This document shows, one piece after another, positions 1 to 5,373 of a stretch of DNA of 5,373 nt; within the stretch, counting starts at the first letter, position 1; the number at the start of each line of letters is the position of its first letter. The stretch lies in assembly GCA_945614335.1 (NCBI GenBank), contig CALZAP010000126.1, positions 1 through 5,373 on the forward strand, given 5' to 3'. Under the pieces are notes generated by a model. The model was not told where the DNA came from, did not search any database, and was given only the letters and a program-made list of their open reading frames with translations. Both the position numbers and the translations under genes were made by a program. Source of the DNA: an uncultured Prevotella sp. GTDB lineage: Bacteria; Bacteroidota; Bacteroidia; Bacteroidales; Bacteroidaceae.

Positions 1-47
1 CCCTTTGTCGTGGTTTTATGATATTGTTTTTGTGTATGGTGTGTCTT

Positions 48-947
48 TTATACAAGGTGTGATATGAGGTCTTCGCGGTCGCCTTCGAGCATGTCTACAA
101 CAGGAATCTCAATCATGGTGTAGCAGCCGGGCTGCTGGCGCATCGAAGCGCGAGCCACGTTGACAAGCACCTGACCGGTGAGGGCTGGATTGTTGATGCT
201 CATGTTGAACTCGAGACGCTGGTTCTGGGTCTGACCACTGACACCCTTGCGCACGAGGTTTACGCCGTGACCCATGTCGCGGACATCGTCAACCGAGGCA
301 ACCTGGAACACATGGGTTTCGTCGTTGGCGAAGTATGGGTCTGCCTTTATGGCCTTTGTAACCTCTTCGAGGCTGTAACCATCTTCGAGTTCAACGTATA
401 CCATGCGGCGGTGGATTCCCTCGCCGAGAGGTATTGTCATTGAGAGGGCGTTTTTCACTCCTTCCTTTGAACGCACGCAAACGGAGTGACCCATTGACAT
501 GCCCGGACCGAAGTTGGTGTAGCTCAAACCCTTTGGAGCAAGGCTCTGCATAAGGGTACGTACTATGGAGTCAGAACCTGGATCCCATCCGGCTGCAATC
601 ACCGACACGGTGTTTGTGGCCTTGTTGATAGGCATGAGCTCGCGACGATAGTCGAGGATACTGGTGTGGATGTCGAAGCTGTCGACAGTGTTGATGCCCA
701 GCGGCAGGATGTCTTTTGCAAATTCCGGGCAGGAACGTGTGGGTGCTGCCAAGATGGCCACGTCTACATCCTTCAGCTCGCGGATGTTTTTAACCACTTC
801 GTACTGTGCCAGTTCGGCAGGCTTGTTTTCTGCACCGTTTCTTCTTACGATGCCTGCAATTTCAAAGTCACCGGCAGCTTCGAGAGCCTGTACGGTGTAT
901 TTTCCGATGTTGCCGTAGCCTACTACGGCTGCTCTGATTTTTTTCAT
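48..947 (-). CDS. ddh: meso-diaminopimelate D-dehydrogenase
   Basis: This 299-residue cytosolic enzyme should catalyse the NADPH-dependent reductive amination of tetrahydrodipicolinate to meso-diaminopimelate (EC 1.4.1.16), a one-step route to the peptidoglycan cross-linker and lysine precursor. The N-terminus is a Rossmann fold with the dinucleotide motif GYGNIG (residues 10-15) and a paired Arg at 35-36, suited to the NADPH phosphate. Family substrate-pocket motifs follow: GWDPGSD (120-126) and GPGMSMGHS (147-155), then an NNPALTG segment (252-258) near the C-terminus. At 299 residues it is shorter than the roughly 320-residue Corynebacterium glutamicum enzyme and resembles the short class of Ddh; that subclass call is from memory. 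The ATG at 947 puts the Rossmann strand right at the N-terminus, as expected. The gene is divergent from ruvA. No terminator is visible in the 47 bases downstream. The family call is firm. Confidence 0.95.
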   Translation of the reverse strand: MKKIRAAVVGYGNIGKYTVQALEAAGDFEIAGIVRRNGAENKPAELAQYEVVKNIRELKDVDVAILAAPTRSCPEFAKDILPLGINTVDSFDIHTSILDYRRELMPINKATNTVSVIAAGWDPGSDSIVRTLMQSLAPKGLSYTNFGPGMSMGHSVCVRSKEGVKNALSMTIPLGEGIHRRMVYVELEDGYSLEEVTKAIKADPYFANDETHVFQVASVDDVRDMGHGVNLVRKGVSGQTQNQRLEFNMSINNPALTGQVLVNVARASMRQQPGCYTMIEIPVVDMLEGDREDLISHLV

Positions 948-987
948 TTCTTTTATCGTTGTTTGATACTATTTCTTGAATTCGGTT

Positions 988-996
988 GCAAAATTA
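988..996 (-). promoter_or_regulatory. Candidate ddh promoter (-7 box)
   Basis: Read on the minus strand this is TAATTTTGC, a full match to the Bacteroidetes primary-sigma -7 consensus TAnnTTTG plus a pyrimidine. It lies about 40 nt upstream of the ddh ATG, leaving a leader of roughly 35 nt. No TTTG is found at the expected -33 spacing (about 1016-1021), so support rests on the -7 element and its position alone. Confidence 0.5.
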
Positions 997-1131
997 CTCT
1001 TTTTCCGTGAAATATGTGTCATTTTGGAAGAAAAAATTAATAAAAAGTGTGAGTTTTGTTGATTTGATATTTTTATAGTACCAAAATACAATAATTTGTA
1101 AGCAAAAACGTATATATATATGTAGAATCTT

Positions 1132-1174
1132 AGTTGACAACTTGTTTACTTGTCAACTTGTCAACTCGTCAACT
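1132..1174. repeat. 8-bp direct/inverted repeat cluster ahead of ruvA
   Basis: Four 8-bp units lie in tandem from 1141: CTTGTTTA, CTTGTCAA, CTTGTCAA and CTCGTCAA, followed by CT. The segment AGTTGACAA (1132-1140) is the exact reverse complement of TTGTCAACT, which occurs at 1150-1158 and 1158-1166. RNA from either strand could therefore fold a 9-bp stem with a 9-nt loop, or an alternative using the second copy. The cluster ends 13 nt before the ruvA ATG. No T-tract follows on either strand, so it does not look like an intrinsic terminator. Its function is unknown; similar GTCAACTT-type strings recur between genes in Bacteroidales, as far as I recall. Confidence 0.75.
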
Positions 1175-1187
1175 AAAAAAATATATT

Positions 1188-1790
1188 ATGATAGATTATA
1201 TAAAAGGTGAATTGGCTGAGCTTACGCCGGCCATGGCTGTGGTTGAGGCTGCGGGAGTGGGATATGCGATGAATATCTCGCTCAACTGCTATAGTGCCAT
1301 TCAGGGAAAGAAGGAGGTGAAACTATATGTGTATGAGTCGATAAGGGAGGACGCCCATGTATTGTTTGGCTTTGCCTCGAAGAAGGAACGTGAGATGTTT
1401 CTGCTGCTCATCACTGTGTCTGGGGTGGGGCCTAACACGGCCCGCATGGTGCTGTCGTCGATGAGTCCCGCGGAGCTGTGCAACAGCATTTCCACGGGCA
1501 ACGAGCGTATGATAAAGACCATTAAGGGCATCGGACTGAAAACTGCCCAACGCATTATTGTGGACCTGCGCGACAAGATCGTGTCGTTAGGCATTGCCGA
1601 AGAGATTCCTGCCGGAGGTTCTATGGAGAATCCGGTGGACAACAAGGTGAAAGAAGAGGCCGTGAGCGCGCTCACGATGCTTGGCTTCTCGCCTGCTCCG
1701 TCGCAGAAGGTGGTGATGCAGATATTGAAGGACAACCCCACTGCCGCAGTGGAGCAGGTGATCAAGATGGCGTTGAAGATGATAAAGTGA
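1188..1790 (+). CDS. ruvA: Holliday junction branch migration protein RuvA
   Basis: RuvA forms tetramers that bind four-way DNA junctions and load the RuvB motor for branch migration; RuvC then resolves the junction. The 200 residues match the usual family length. Domain I (about 1-64) is the OB-fold and carries the acidic pin at E54-D55 within [10 protein letters not shown], matching E55/D56 of E. coli RuvA. Domain II holds two helix-hairpin-helix motifs, VSGVGPNTA (77-85) and [12 protein letters not shown] (112-123). A flexible linker (about 138-152) leads to domain III (153-200), the RuvB-binding three-helix unit. I chose the ATG at 1188 because MIDYIKGEL aligns with the conserved RuvA N-terminus. 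An in-frame ATG at 1134 would only translate the repeat cluster. There is no clear Shine-Dalgarno; the leader is A-rich. The 3' end overlaps the convergent panE gene by 29 bp. No ruvB or ruvC is adjacent. Confidence 0.97.
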   Translation: MIDYIKGELAELTPAMAVVEAAGVGYAMNISLNCYSAIQGKKEVKLYVYESIREDAHVLFGFASKKEREMFLLLITVSGVGPNTARMVLSSMSPAELCNSISTGNERMIKTIKGIGLKTAQRIIVDLRDKIVSLGIAEEIPAGGSMENPVDNKVKEEAVSALTMLGFSPAPSQKVVMQILKDNPTAAVEQVIKMALKMIK

Positions 1791-2682
1791 TGAATTTCAA
1801 CTCTGCCTCGAGCATTTTGAGCTTTGGCATGGCGAATCCGGCTGCGTGGGCTTCGGCTATGGGGCGGGTGTAGAGATACTCTATCTCCATAGGACGATGG
1901 AAGTCGAAGTCGAGTTTCATACTTGGAGAATAGGGGGGCATCTTGATGGTGTTGGCTATCATCTTGTCGGCAAAACGGGAGTCGAGGTTTTTTACGCCTA
2001 AGGCCTGTGCGGCTCCTATGACTTCGAGCATCTGGTCGTAGACGAGACGGTGGGTAGACTCGCATGAGAGAAGGCGGTTGGTGGTGGTGTTGAGAGCCAC
2101 GGTCATTCCGTTGAACGGCATGTTCCAAACGGCCTTCTTCCAGCGTGCCTCAAGATACTCCACGTCGGCGGCTCCAATGCCAGCTGCACGGAAGTCGTCG
2201 AGCATCTGTCCGTAGCGTTGAGTGTCGTGGCAGCTGTAGTTGCCGATGTTGATGTTGCCGTAGAACTGGTGGTTGATGTGTCCCGGTCCGGCTTTTGCTG
2301 AACAGATGAACGCCATTCCGGCTGCTATGGGCTGCGAGGGGAAGTGGCGCTGCACGTCGGCTTCTACACCGATGCCGTTCTGTATGAGCAGCACGATGGT
2401 GTCGGGCTTGAGCAGCGGCGGAAGAAGCGAGGGCAGAAGATGGTTTTGGGTTGTCTTCAGTGCCACGATGACCACGTCACACTGTGGCATCTTTGCCGTG
2501 GAGTCATACACTTTAGGCGAGGGAAGCATGAAGTTTCCGTCGCATGAGTCGATGGTAAGTCCGTGGTCAACTACGTATTGGTAGTCGGTGTGCAGCAGGA
2601 AGTGGACTTCGAATCCTGCCTTGTCAAGTCGGGCGCCATAGTAACCTCCGATGGCCCCTGTTCCAATTATTGCGTATCTCAT
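1762..2682 (-). CDS. panE: 2-dehydropantoate 2-reductase (ketopantoate reductase family)
   Basis: This 306-residue cytosolic enzyme of the PanE/ApbA family should reduce 2-dehydropantoate to pantoate with NADPH (EC 1.1.1.169), on the pathway to pantothenate and CoA. The N-terminal Rossmann fold has [10 protein letters not shown] (7-16). QNGIG (101-105) contains N102, which corresponds to the substrate/cofactor Asn of the family. In RWKKAVWN (180-187), K183 is the probable catalytic Lys, followed by N187 and N191. The C-terminal helical domain has SPSMKLD (252-258) and RPMEIEYL (263-270), where E266 or E268 fills the conserved acidic role. The family usually has a Gly just after this EIE/EID motif; here the segment reads YLYTRPIA, which I recall as a common Bacteroidales variant. 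That leaves some doubt about the exact substrate. The last residues (about 298-306) are encoded in the overlap with ruvA. AAAAAGG lies 6 nt before the ATG. Confidence 0.88.
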   Translation of the reverse strand: MRYAIIGTGAIGGYYGARLDKAGFEVHFLLHTDYQYVVDHGLTIDSCDGNFMLPSPKVYDSTAKMPQCDVVIVALKTTQNHLLPSLLPPLLKPDTIVLLIQNGIGVEADVQRHFPSQPIAAGMAFICSAKAGPGHINHQFYGNINIGNYSCHDTQRYGQMLDDFRAAGIGAADVEYLEARWKKAVWNMPFNGMTVALNTTTNRLLSCESTHRLVYDQMLEVIGAAQALGVKNLDSRFADKMIANTIKMPPYSPSMKLDFDFHRPMEIEYLYTRPIAEAHAAGFAMPKLKMLEAELKFITLSSSTPS

Positions 2683-2688
2683 ATTTTA

Positions 2689-2695
2689 CCTTTTT
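2689..2695 (-). promoter_or_regulatory. panE ribosome binding site
   Basis: On the minus strand AAAAAGG sits 6 nt upstream of the panE ATG, a Shine-Dalgarno-like site stronger than those of the other genes here. It directly abuts the T7 tract of the terminator-like hairpin, so a transcript ending there would lack the site and the start codon. Confidence 0.6.
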
Positions 2696-2726
2696 AAAAA
2701 AAGTAGGGCTGTCTCACGACAGCCCT
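2696..2726 (-). terminator. Intrinsic terminator-like hairpin in the panE leader
   Basis: A perfect 9-bp stem pairs AGGGCTGTC (2705-2713) with GACAGCCCT (2718-2726) around a 4-nt loop. Read on the minus strand it is followed after two bases by seven Ts (2702-2696), the classic Rho-independent layout. On the plus strand no T-tract follows, so it is directional. Its position is odd: it lies upstream of panE on the same strand, between the predicted panE promoter and the ribosome binding site. The gene beyond it (LacI regulator) points the other way. It is therefore either a transcription attenuator for panE or a stop for antisense RNA entering from the regulator gene. The structure is clear; the role is inferred. 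Confidence 0.7.
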
Positions 2727-2731
2727 TCCCA

Positions 2732-2741
2732 AAAACGTTTT
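2732..2741. promoter_or_regulatory. Possible second LacI-type half-match palindrome
   Basis: AAAACGTTTT is a perfect 10-bp palindrome with a central CG, the geometry of LacI/PurR-family operators. It lies in the predicted panE leader, with its centre 111 bp from the stronger operator-like site at 2842-2853. The outer bases (A versus G/C) do not match that site, and AT-rich 10-mers of this kind arise by chance, so this is weak. Confidence 0.25.
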
Positions 2742-2788
2742 CTAACTAACTTATTATCAACTATTCATTACTCATTACAAAATCCGGT

Positions 2789-2822
2789 GCAAAGATACAC
2801 CTTTTTTAATAAAATCCACAAC
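2789..2822 (-). promoter_or_regulatory. Predicted panE promoter (-33/-7)
   Basis: On the minus strand TATCTTTGC (2797-2789) is a full match to the Bacteroidetes -7 consensus TAnnTTTG. GTTG (2822-2819) stands 21 nt upstream and matches three of four bases of the -33 TTTG. Transcription would begin near 2783 and give a leader of about 100 nt that contains the hairpin at 2696-2726. Confidence 0.65.
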
Positions 2823-2841
2823 TTTTTTTGAAAAAAATCAC

Positions 2842-2853
2842 GTAAACGTTTGC
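2842..2853. promoter_or_regulatory. LacI-family operator, probable autoregulatory site
   Basis: GTAAACGTTTGC is a near-perfect palindrome: each half reads GyAAAC towards a central CG. This is the arrangement bound by LacI/GalR-family repressors, whose hinge Leu intercalates at the central CpG, and it closely resembles the core of the PurR operator. The TTTG of its right half (2849-2852) is also the predicted -33 box of the downstream LacI-family gene, so binding should block that promoter. It lies about 20 bp upstream of the panE -33 box and could affect panE too. Binding by this particular regulator is inferred. Confidence 0.65.
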
Positions 2854-2881
2854 AATTTTCGACAAATAGCCGTATATTTGC
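2849..2881 (+). promoter_or_regulatory. Promoter of the LacI-family regulator (and probably the sensor)
   Basis: TTTG (2849-2852), a 20-nt spacer and TATATTTGC (2873-2881) match the Bacteroidetes consensus TTTG-N19-21-TAnnTTTG at every defined position. Transcription should start near 2885, about 40 nt before the ATG. No terminator follows before the sensor gene, so this promoter may drive both genes. Confidence 0.75.
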
Positions 2882-2924
2882 AGTCGAAAAGGTCAAAAAC
2901 CTAAAAAAAGACTCCTAACGAGAA

Positions 2925-3953
2925 ATGAACAACACGAGACATAGAACATCGTTGAAGGATTTGGCGGCGCGACTCGGAGTGAGCATTGCCACAGTCAGCC
3001 GCGCCTTGCGCAACAGTCCGGAGATAGGACATGAGATGCAGGAGAAGGTGAAGGCACTGGCCAAGGAACTGAACTATCGCCCGAATCCTTTCGCTCGAAG
3101 CCTAAGAAGGGAGGCTCCGAGAATTATTGGTGTGGTAGTGCCAAACCTGGTGACTCACTTCTACTCTGCCGTGCTCGACGGTATTGAGGAGGAAGCGGCC
3201 AAGTCTGGATATTCCATCATCAGCGCCAACAGCCACGAAGACTGCCTGTTGGAGGCAAAGGCGGTGGACACGTTTATCGACATGCACGTGGAGGGAATCA
3301 TTGCCTGTTTAGCGCAAAACACCACCGACTACTCCCACTTTGAGGAAATTGCCGACATGGGCATCCCACTCGTGTTTTTCGGACGCACTTGCATGACAGA
3401 CAAGTTCTCGACTGTGACTGCCAACGGCGACGAAGCGGCCCAACTCGCCACCGACCACCTGATAAAGACCGGAAGCAGGCGCATCGCCTTTATCGGCGGA
3501 CCGAATCATCTCGACATGGTGAAACGAAGAAAACATGGATATCTTGAGGCTTTGAGAGAACACCGCATCCCGATAGACCGAGAGGTGGTGGTGTGTGACA
3601 AGATAGACTACGACACGGCTCTGGAAAACACCTTGAACCTCTTGAGCCGTGACGACAGGCCCGACGCCATACTTGCCTTCAATGACATAATAACCTTCGC
3701 GGCTTATGCAGCCATAAGGCAGCTGAAACTCAGAATACCTGACGACGTGGCGCTGATTGGCTTCTCTGACGATGTGCACACAGAATATGTGACACCGAGA
3801 ATGAGCGTGATAGCAGACAGGTCGGGTGACATGGGGCGAGAGTCGTGCCGACTACTGCTTAAGGCCATAGACGGCGACACGAAGATAAGAAAGGTGATTG
3901 TGCCGCAGAAACTCGTGATAAGGGAGACTTCGGCGAAAAAGAAGGATATTTAA
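2925..3953 (+). CDS. LacI/GalR-family transcriptional regulator
   Basis: This 342-residue cytosolic DNA-binding protein has the usual family length. The N-terminal helix-turn-helix spans about residues 8-30 (SLKDLAARLGVS, then IATVSRAL as recognition helix). The hinge helix NYRPNPFARSL (50-60) ends in L60, the residue that wedges into the central CpG of LacI-type operators. Residues 66-330 form the two-lobed periplasmic-binding-protein-like effector domain, with strand IIGVVVPNL (67-75), IAFIGGP (187-193), the conserved DAILAFND (247-254) and DVALIGFSDD (274-283). Effectors of this family are usually sugars, sugar phosphates or purines; the ligand cannot be read from sequence. The start is fixed by the complete HTH close to the N-terminus and a strong promoter 44 nt upstream. 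A CpG-centred operator overlaps that promoter, so autorepression is likely. The sensor gene follows after 20 nt, which suggests a shared transcript and a role in carbohydrate control. Confidence 0.95.
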   Translation: MNNTRHRTSLKDLAARLGVSIATVSRALRNSPEIGHEMQEKVKALAKELNYRPNPFARSLRREAPRIIGVVVPNLVTHFYSAVLDGIEEEAAKSGYSIISANSHEDCLLEAKAVDTFIDMHVEGIIACLAQNTTDYSHFEEIADMGIPLVFFGRTCMTDKFSTVTANGDEAAQLATDHLIKTGSRRIAFIGGPNHLDMVKRRKHGYLEALREHRIPIDREVVVCDKIDYDTALENTLNLLSRDDRPDAILAFNDIITFAAYAAIRQLKLRIPDDVALIGFSDDVHTEYVTPRMSVIADRSGDMGRESCRLLLKAIDGDTKIRKVIVPQKLVIRETSAKKKDI

Positions 3954-3973
3954 CAAACTAACATAACCCGACA

Positions 3974-5373
3974 ATGAACTTAAGAAAACATAATCTATGC
4001 TTTGCGATATTGACGCTCTTGCTGATGGCGTCGATATCAGTACAGGCGGAAAAGCCTGACCTGAAATTCAAGCGACTTGACACCAGAAACGGACTGTCGA
4101 ACTCGCAAGTGAACTGCATTCTAAAGGACTCGAAGGGTTTTGTGTGGATTGGCACAAAATATGGACTGAACAGATATGACGGCTACCGCTTCCGCGAGTT
4201 TCATTCAAACATAAAGGACAGCACGGCACTGCTCAGCGACTATGTGGACAAACTTTACGAGGACATCGACGGGAAGATATGGGTGCAGCAGGAACTGAAA
4301 TACTGCGTGTATGACCCAAAGACCGAACAGTTTCAGCAGAACCTCTCGCCATGGCTGAAGAAGGCCGGAGTGGAAGGAAGCGTGGAAAACGTGTATATAG
4401 ACAACAGAAAGAACTACTGGATAAAGATGTGGGGAGGGAAGTTGTACTACTATAACCCACGGAAGAACATCAGGTCGAGCTTTCAGGTGGACGACTCGAA
4501 GTTTGGACCCGGAACGAGCATCTCGTCTTATGCCAGCTGCGGAAGGCATACCGTCATGATACTGAAAAACGGAGTTATTGCTGCCTTCGACGGCGACAAA
4601 GGAAAGGTGGCGTGGGTGAGCAACTATGTGAAAAACAGGCAGAAGGAAAATGCCGTGGACAACCGTATATATATAGACCGCTATGGAAACTACTGGGTGT
4701 TGAACGGTGGCTCCTGCTATATTTATGTTCAGAAAACCAGACGCTGGTATAACGGGGTGAACCATCTGCTGAGGAAATTCGGCTTTGCAAACGTGCCGCA
4801 GATAGAAATGGTGTCGGACGTGAAGGAAGACCACGACGGACGAATATTCATTGGTACAAACCATTCCGGACTGTTTGTGGCTGACTTTGGGAAAAGGCAG
4901 GTTTACTGCTATGAGAACAACAAAGCCAACGAAAACAGCCTCTCGGACATAAACGTGGTTTGTCTTTATCTCGACCGTGGTGGACAGATGTGGATTGGTA
5001 CCTACGTGGGAGGTGTTAACCAGGTGGTGTTCGGCAATCCCTATGTGAGCAATGTGAGGACAGGAAGTGTGAACACAGTGACCGAGGACAAGGAAGGAAA
5101 CTACTGGCTCGGCACAAACGAATCGGGTATATACCGATATAATCCGAAGACAGGCGAAACGCGACATTTCACAACTGCCGACGGCCTGTCGTCGAACATT
5201 CTCGTTGCAAGTCTATGTGCAAGCGACGGAACCCTATGGTTCGGCACCTATGGCGGAGGACTCATGCACTACGCCAACGGACGGTTTACCGCAATGAGGA
5301 AAGGCACCATTGGCGACGACAATGTTTGGGCAGTGGTGGAAGCTCCCGACAAAAATATCTGGATAGGTACGTT
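3974..5373 (+). CDS. Reg_prop sensor, probable hybrid two-component system protein (5' part)
   Basis: The reading frame runs from ATG 3974 to the window edge without a stop: 466 codons plus two bases. Residues 1-25 look like a signal peptide: basic MNLRKH, a hydrophobic core, then a VQA cleavage site. The mature part opens with FKRLDTRNGLSNSQVNCIL (32-50), typical of the periplasmic sensor of Bacteroidetes HTCS proteins. At least nine propeller repeats follow with a D-x-x-G-x-hydrophobic-W-hydrophobic-G-T core, for example near residues 52-61, 97-104, 143-151, 235-242, 286-295, 334-343, 371-380, 417-425 and 458-466. Two such propellers normally sense a glycan fragment and signal to a cytosolic histidine kinase, receiver and AraC-type output, in proteins of about 1,300-1,400 residues. 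Those domains would lie beyond this window, so the hybrid kinase call is inferred. It probably shares the LacI gene's transcript. Isoleucine uses ATA in 14 of 26 codons. Confidence 0.88.
   Translation, partial: MNLRKHNLCFAILTLLLMASISVQAEKPDLKFKRLDTRNGLSNSQVNCILKDSKGFVWIGTKYGLNRYDGYRFREFHSNIKDSTALLSDYVDKLYEDIDGKIWVQQELKYCVYDPKTEQFQQNLSPWLKKAGVEGSVENVYIDNRKNYWIKMWGGKLYYYNPRKNIRSSFQVDDSKFGPGTSISSYASCGRHTVMILKNGVIAAFDGDKGKVAWVSNYVKNRQKENAVDNRIYIDRYGNYWVLNGGSCYIYVQKTRRWYNGVNHLLRKFGFANVPQIEMVSDVKEDHDGRIFIGTNHSGLFVADFGKRQVYCYENNKANENSLSDINVVCLYLDRGGQMWIGTYVGGVNQVVFGNPYVSNVRTGSVNTVTEDKEGNYWLGTNESGIYRYNPKTGETRHFTTADGLSSNILVASLCASDGTLWFGTYGGGLMHYANGRFTAMRKGTIGDDNVWAVVEAPDKNIWIGT

Noticed and set aside
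666..1010. Plus-strand open frames opposite ddh
   Set aside because: They are antisense to the conserved Rossmann domain of ddh and have no domain, promoter or ribosome binding site of their own.
1092..1120. TAATTTG and the TATATATATA run as a ruvA promoter
   Set aside because: TAATTTG is one base short of TAnnTTTG and no TTTG stands at 19-21 nt; the TA run does not match the -7 consensus. A ruvA promoter probably lies in 1020-1130 but I cannot place it.
1134..1187. Upstream ATG that would extend RuvA by 18 residues
   Set aside because: The extension translates the 8-bp repeat cluster, and RuvA proteins begin at the residue encoded by 1188.
1738..1752. Hairpin CCACTG-ccg-CAGTGG near the end of ruvA as a terminator
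   Set aside because: The stem is only 6 bp within coding sequence and neither strand has a T-tract after it.
1301..2128. 275-codon minus-strand frame crossing ruvA and panE
   Set aside because: It overlaps two well-supported genes in other frames, and its translation is low-complexity without family motifs.
2764..2778. ATTCATTACTCATTAC-like tandem repeat in the panE leader
   Set aside because: Only about two 7-bp units are present; such AT-rich strings are common between genes and no function can be assigned.
2890..2902. AGGT-caaaa-ACCT inverted repeat in the LacI-gene leader
   Set aside because: A 4-bp stem is too short to distinguish from chance.
3309..3779. Minus-strand frame opposite the LacI-family gene
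   Set aside because: It is a shadow of the effector-domain coding sequence, with no motif support.
4205..5167. Long open frame of 320 codons on the minus strand
   Set aside because: It is antisense to the sensor gene, whose plus-strand frame has a signal peptide and repeated propeller motifs. The minus-strand translation shows no recognisable domain and is a by-product of codon bias.

Overview
The window looks like chromosomal DNA of a Bacteroidales bacterium, most likely Prevotella/Segatella-like. The clues are three upstream regions with the Bacteroidetes -7 promoter element (TAnnTTTG), A-rich leaders with mostly weak Shine-Dalgarno sites, proteins close to Bacteroidales forms as I remember them, and a propeller-type sensor (Reg_prop repeats) of the kind that controls polysaccharide utilisation loci in this phylum. 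The genus is an inference, not a demonstration.

Layout: (1) 48-947, minus strand: ddh, meso-diaminopimelate dehydrogenase. (2) 948-1187: a divergent AT-rich intergenic stretch with a ddh promoter candidate and a short direct/inverted repeat cluster directly ahead of ruvA. (3) 1188-1790, plus strand: ruvA, the Holliday-junction binding subunit. (4) 1762-2682, minus strand: a PanE/KPR-family ketopantoate reductase whose 3' end overlaps ruvA tail to tail by 29 bp. (5) 2683-2924: a dense divergent control region with promoters for both flanking genes, a CpG-centred LacI-type operator laid over the -33 box of the regulator's own promoter, and a strong minus-strand terminator-like hairpin whose T-tract abuts the panE ribosome binding site. 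(6) 2925-3953, plus strand: a LacI/GalR-family regulator. (7) 3974-5373 and beyond, plus strand: the signal peptide and at least nine propeller repeats of a large sensor, probably a hybrid two-component system (HTCS), cut by the window edge.

Functionally the left two thirds is housekeeping: cell wall/lysine precursor synthesis, recombination repair and pantothenate/CoA synthesis. From 2842 rightwards the content turns to carbohydrate-responsive regulation. The LacI gene and the sensor are 20 nt apart with no terminator between them, so they are probably co-transcribed, and a carbohydrate-utilisation locus may continue to the right. I see no tRNA, rRNA, CRISPR array, insertion sequence or phage gene. 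I did not find a clearly new system. The most interesting signals are regulatory: the operator/promoter overlap, the LacI-sensor pair and the possible attenuator in the panE leader.
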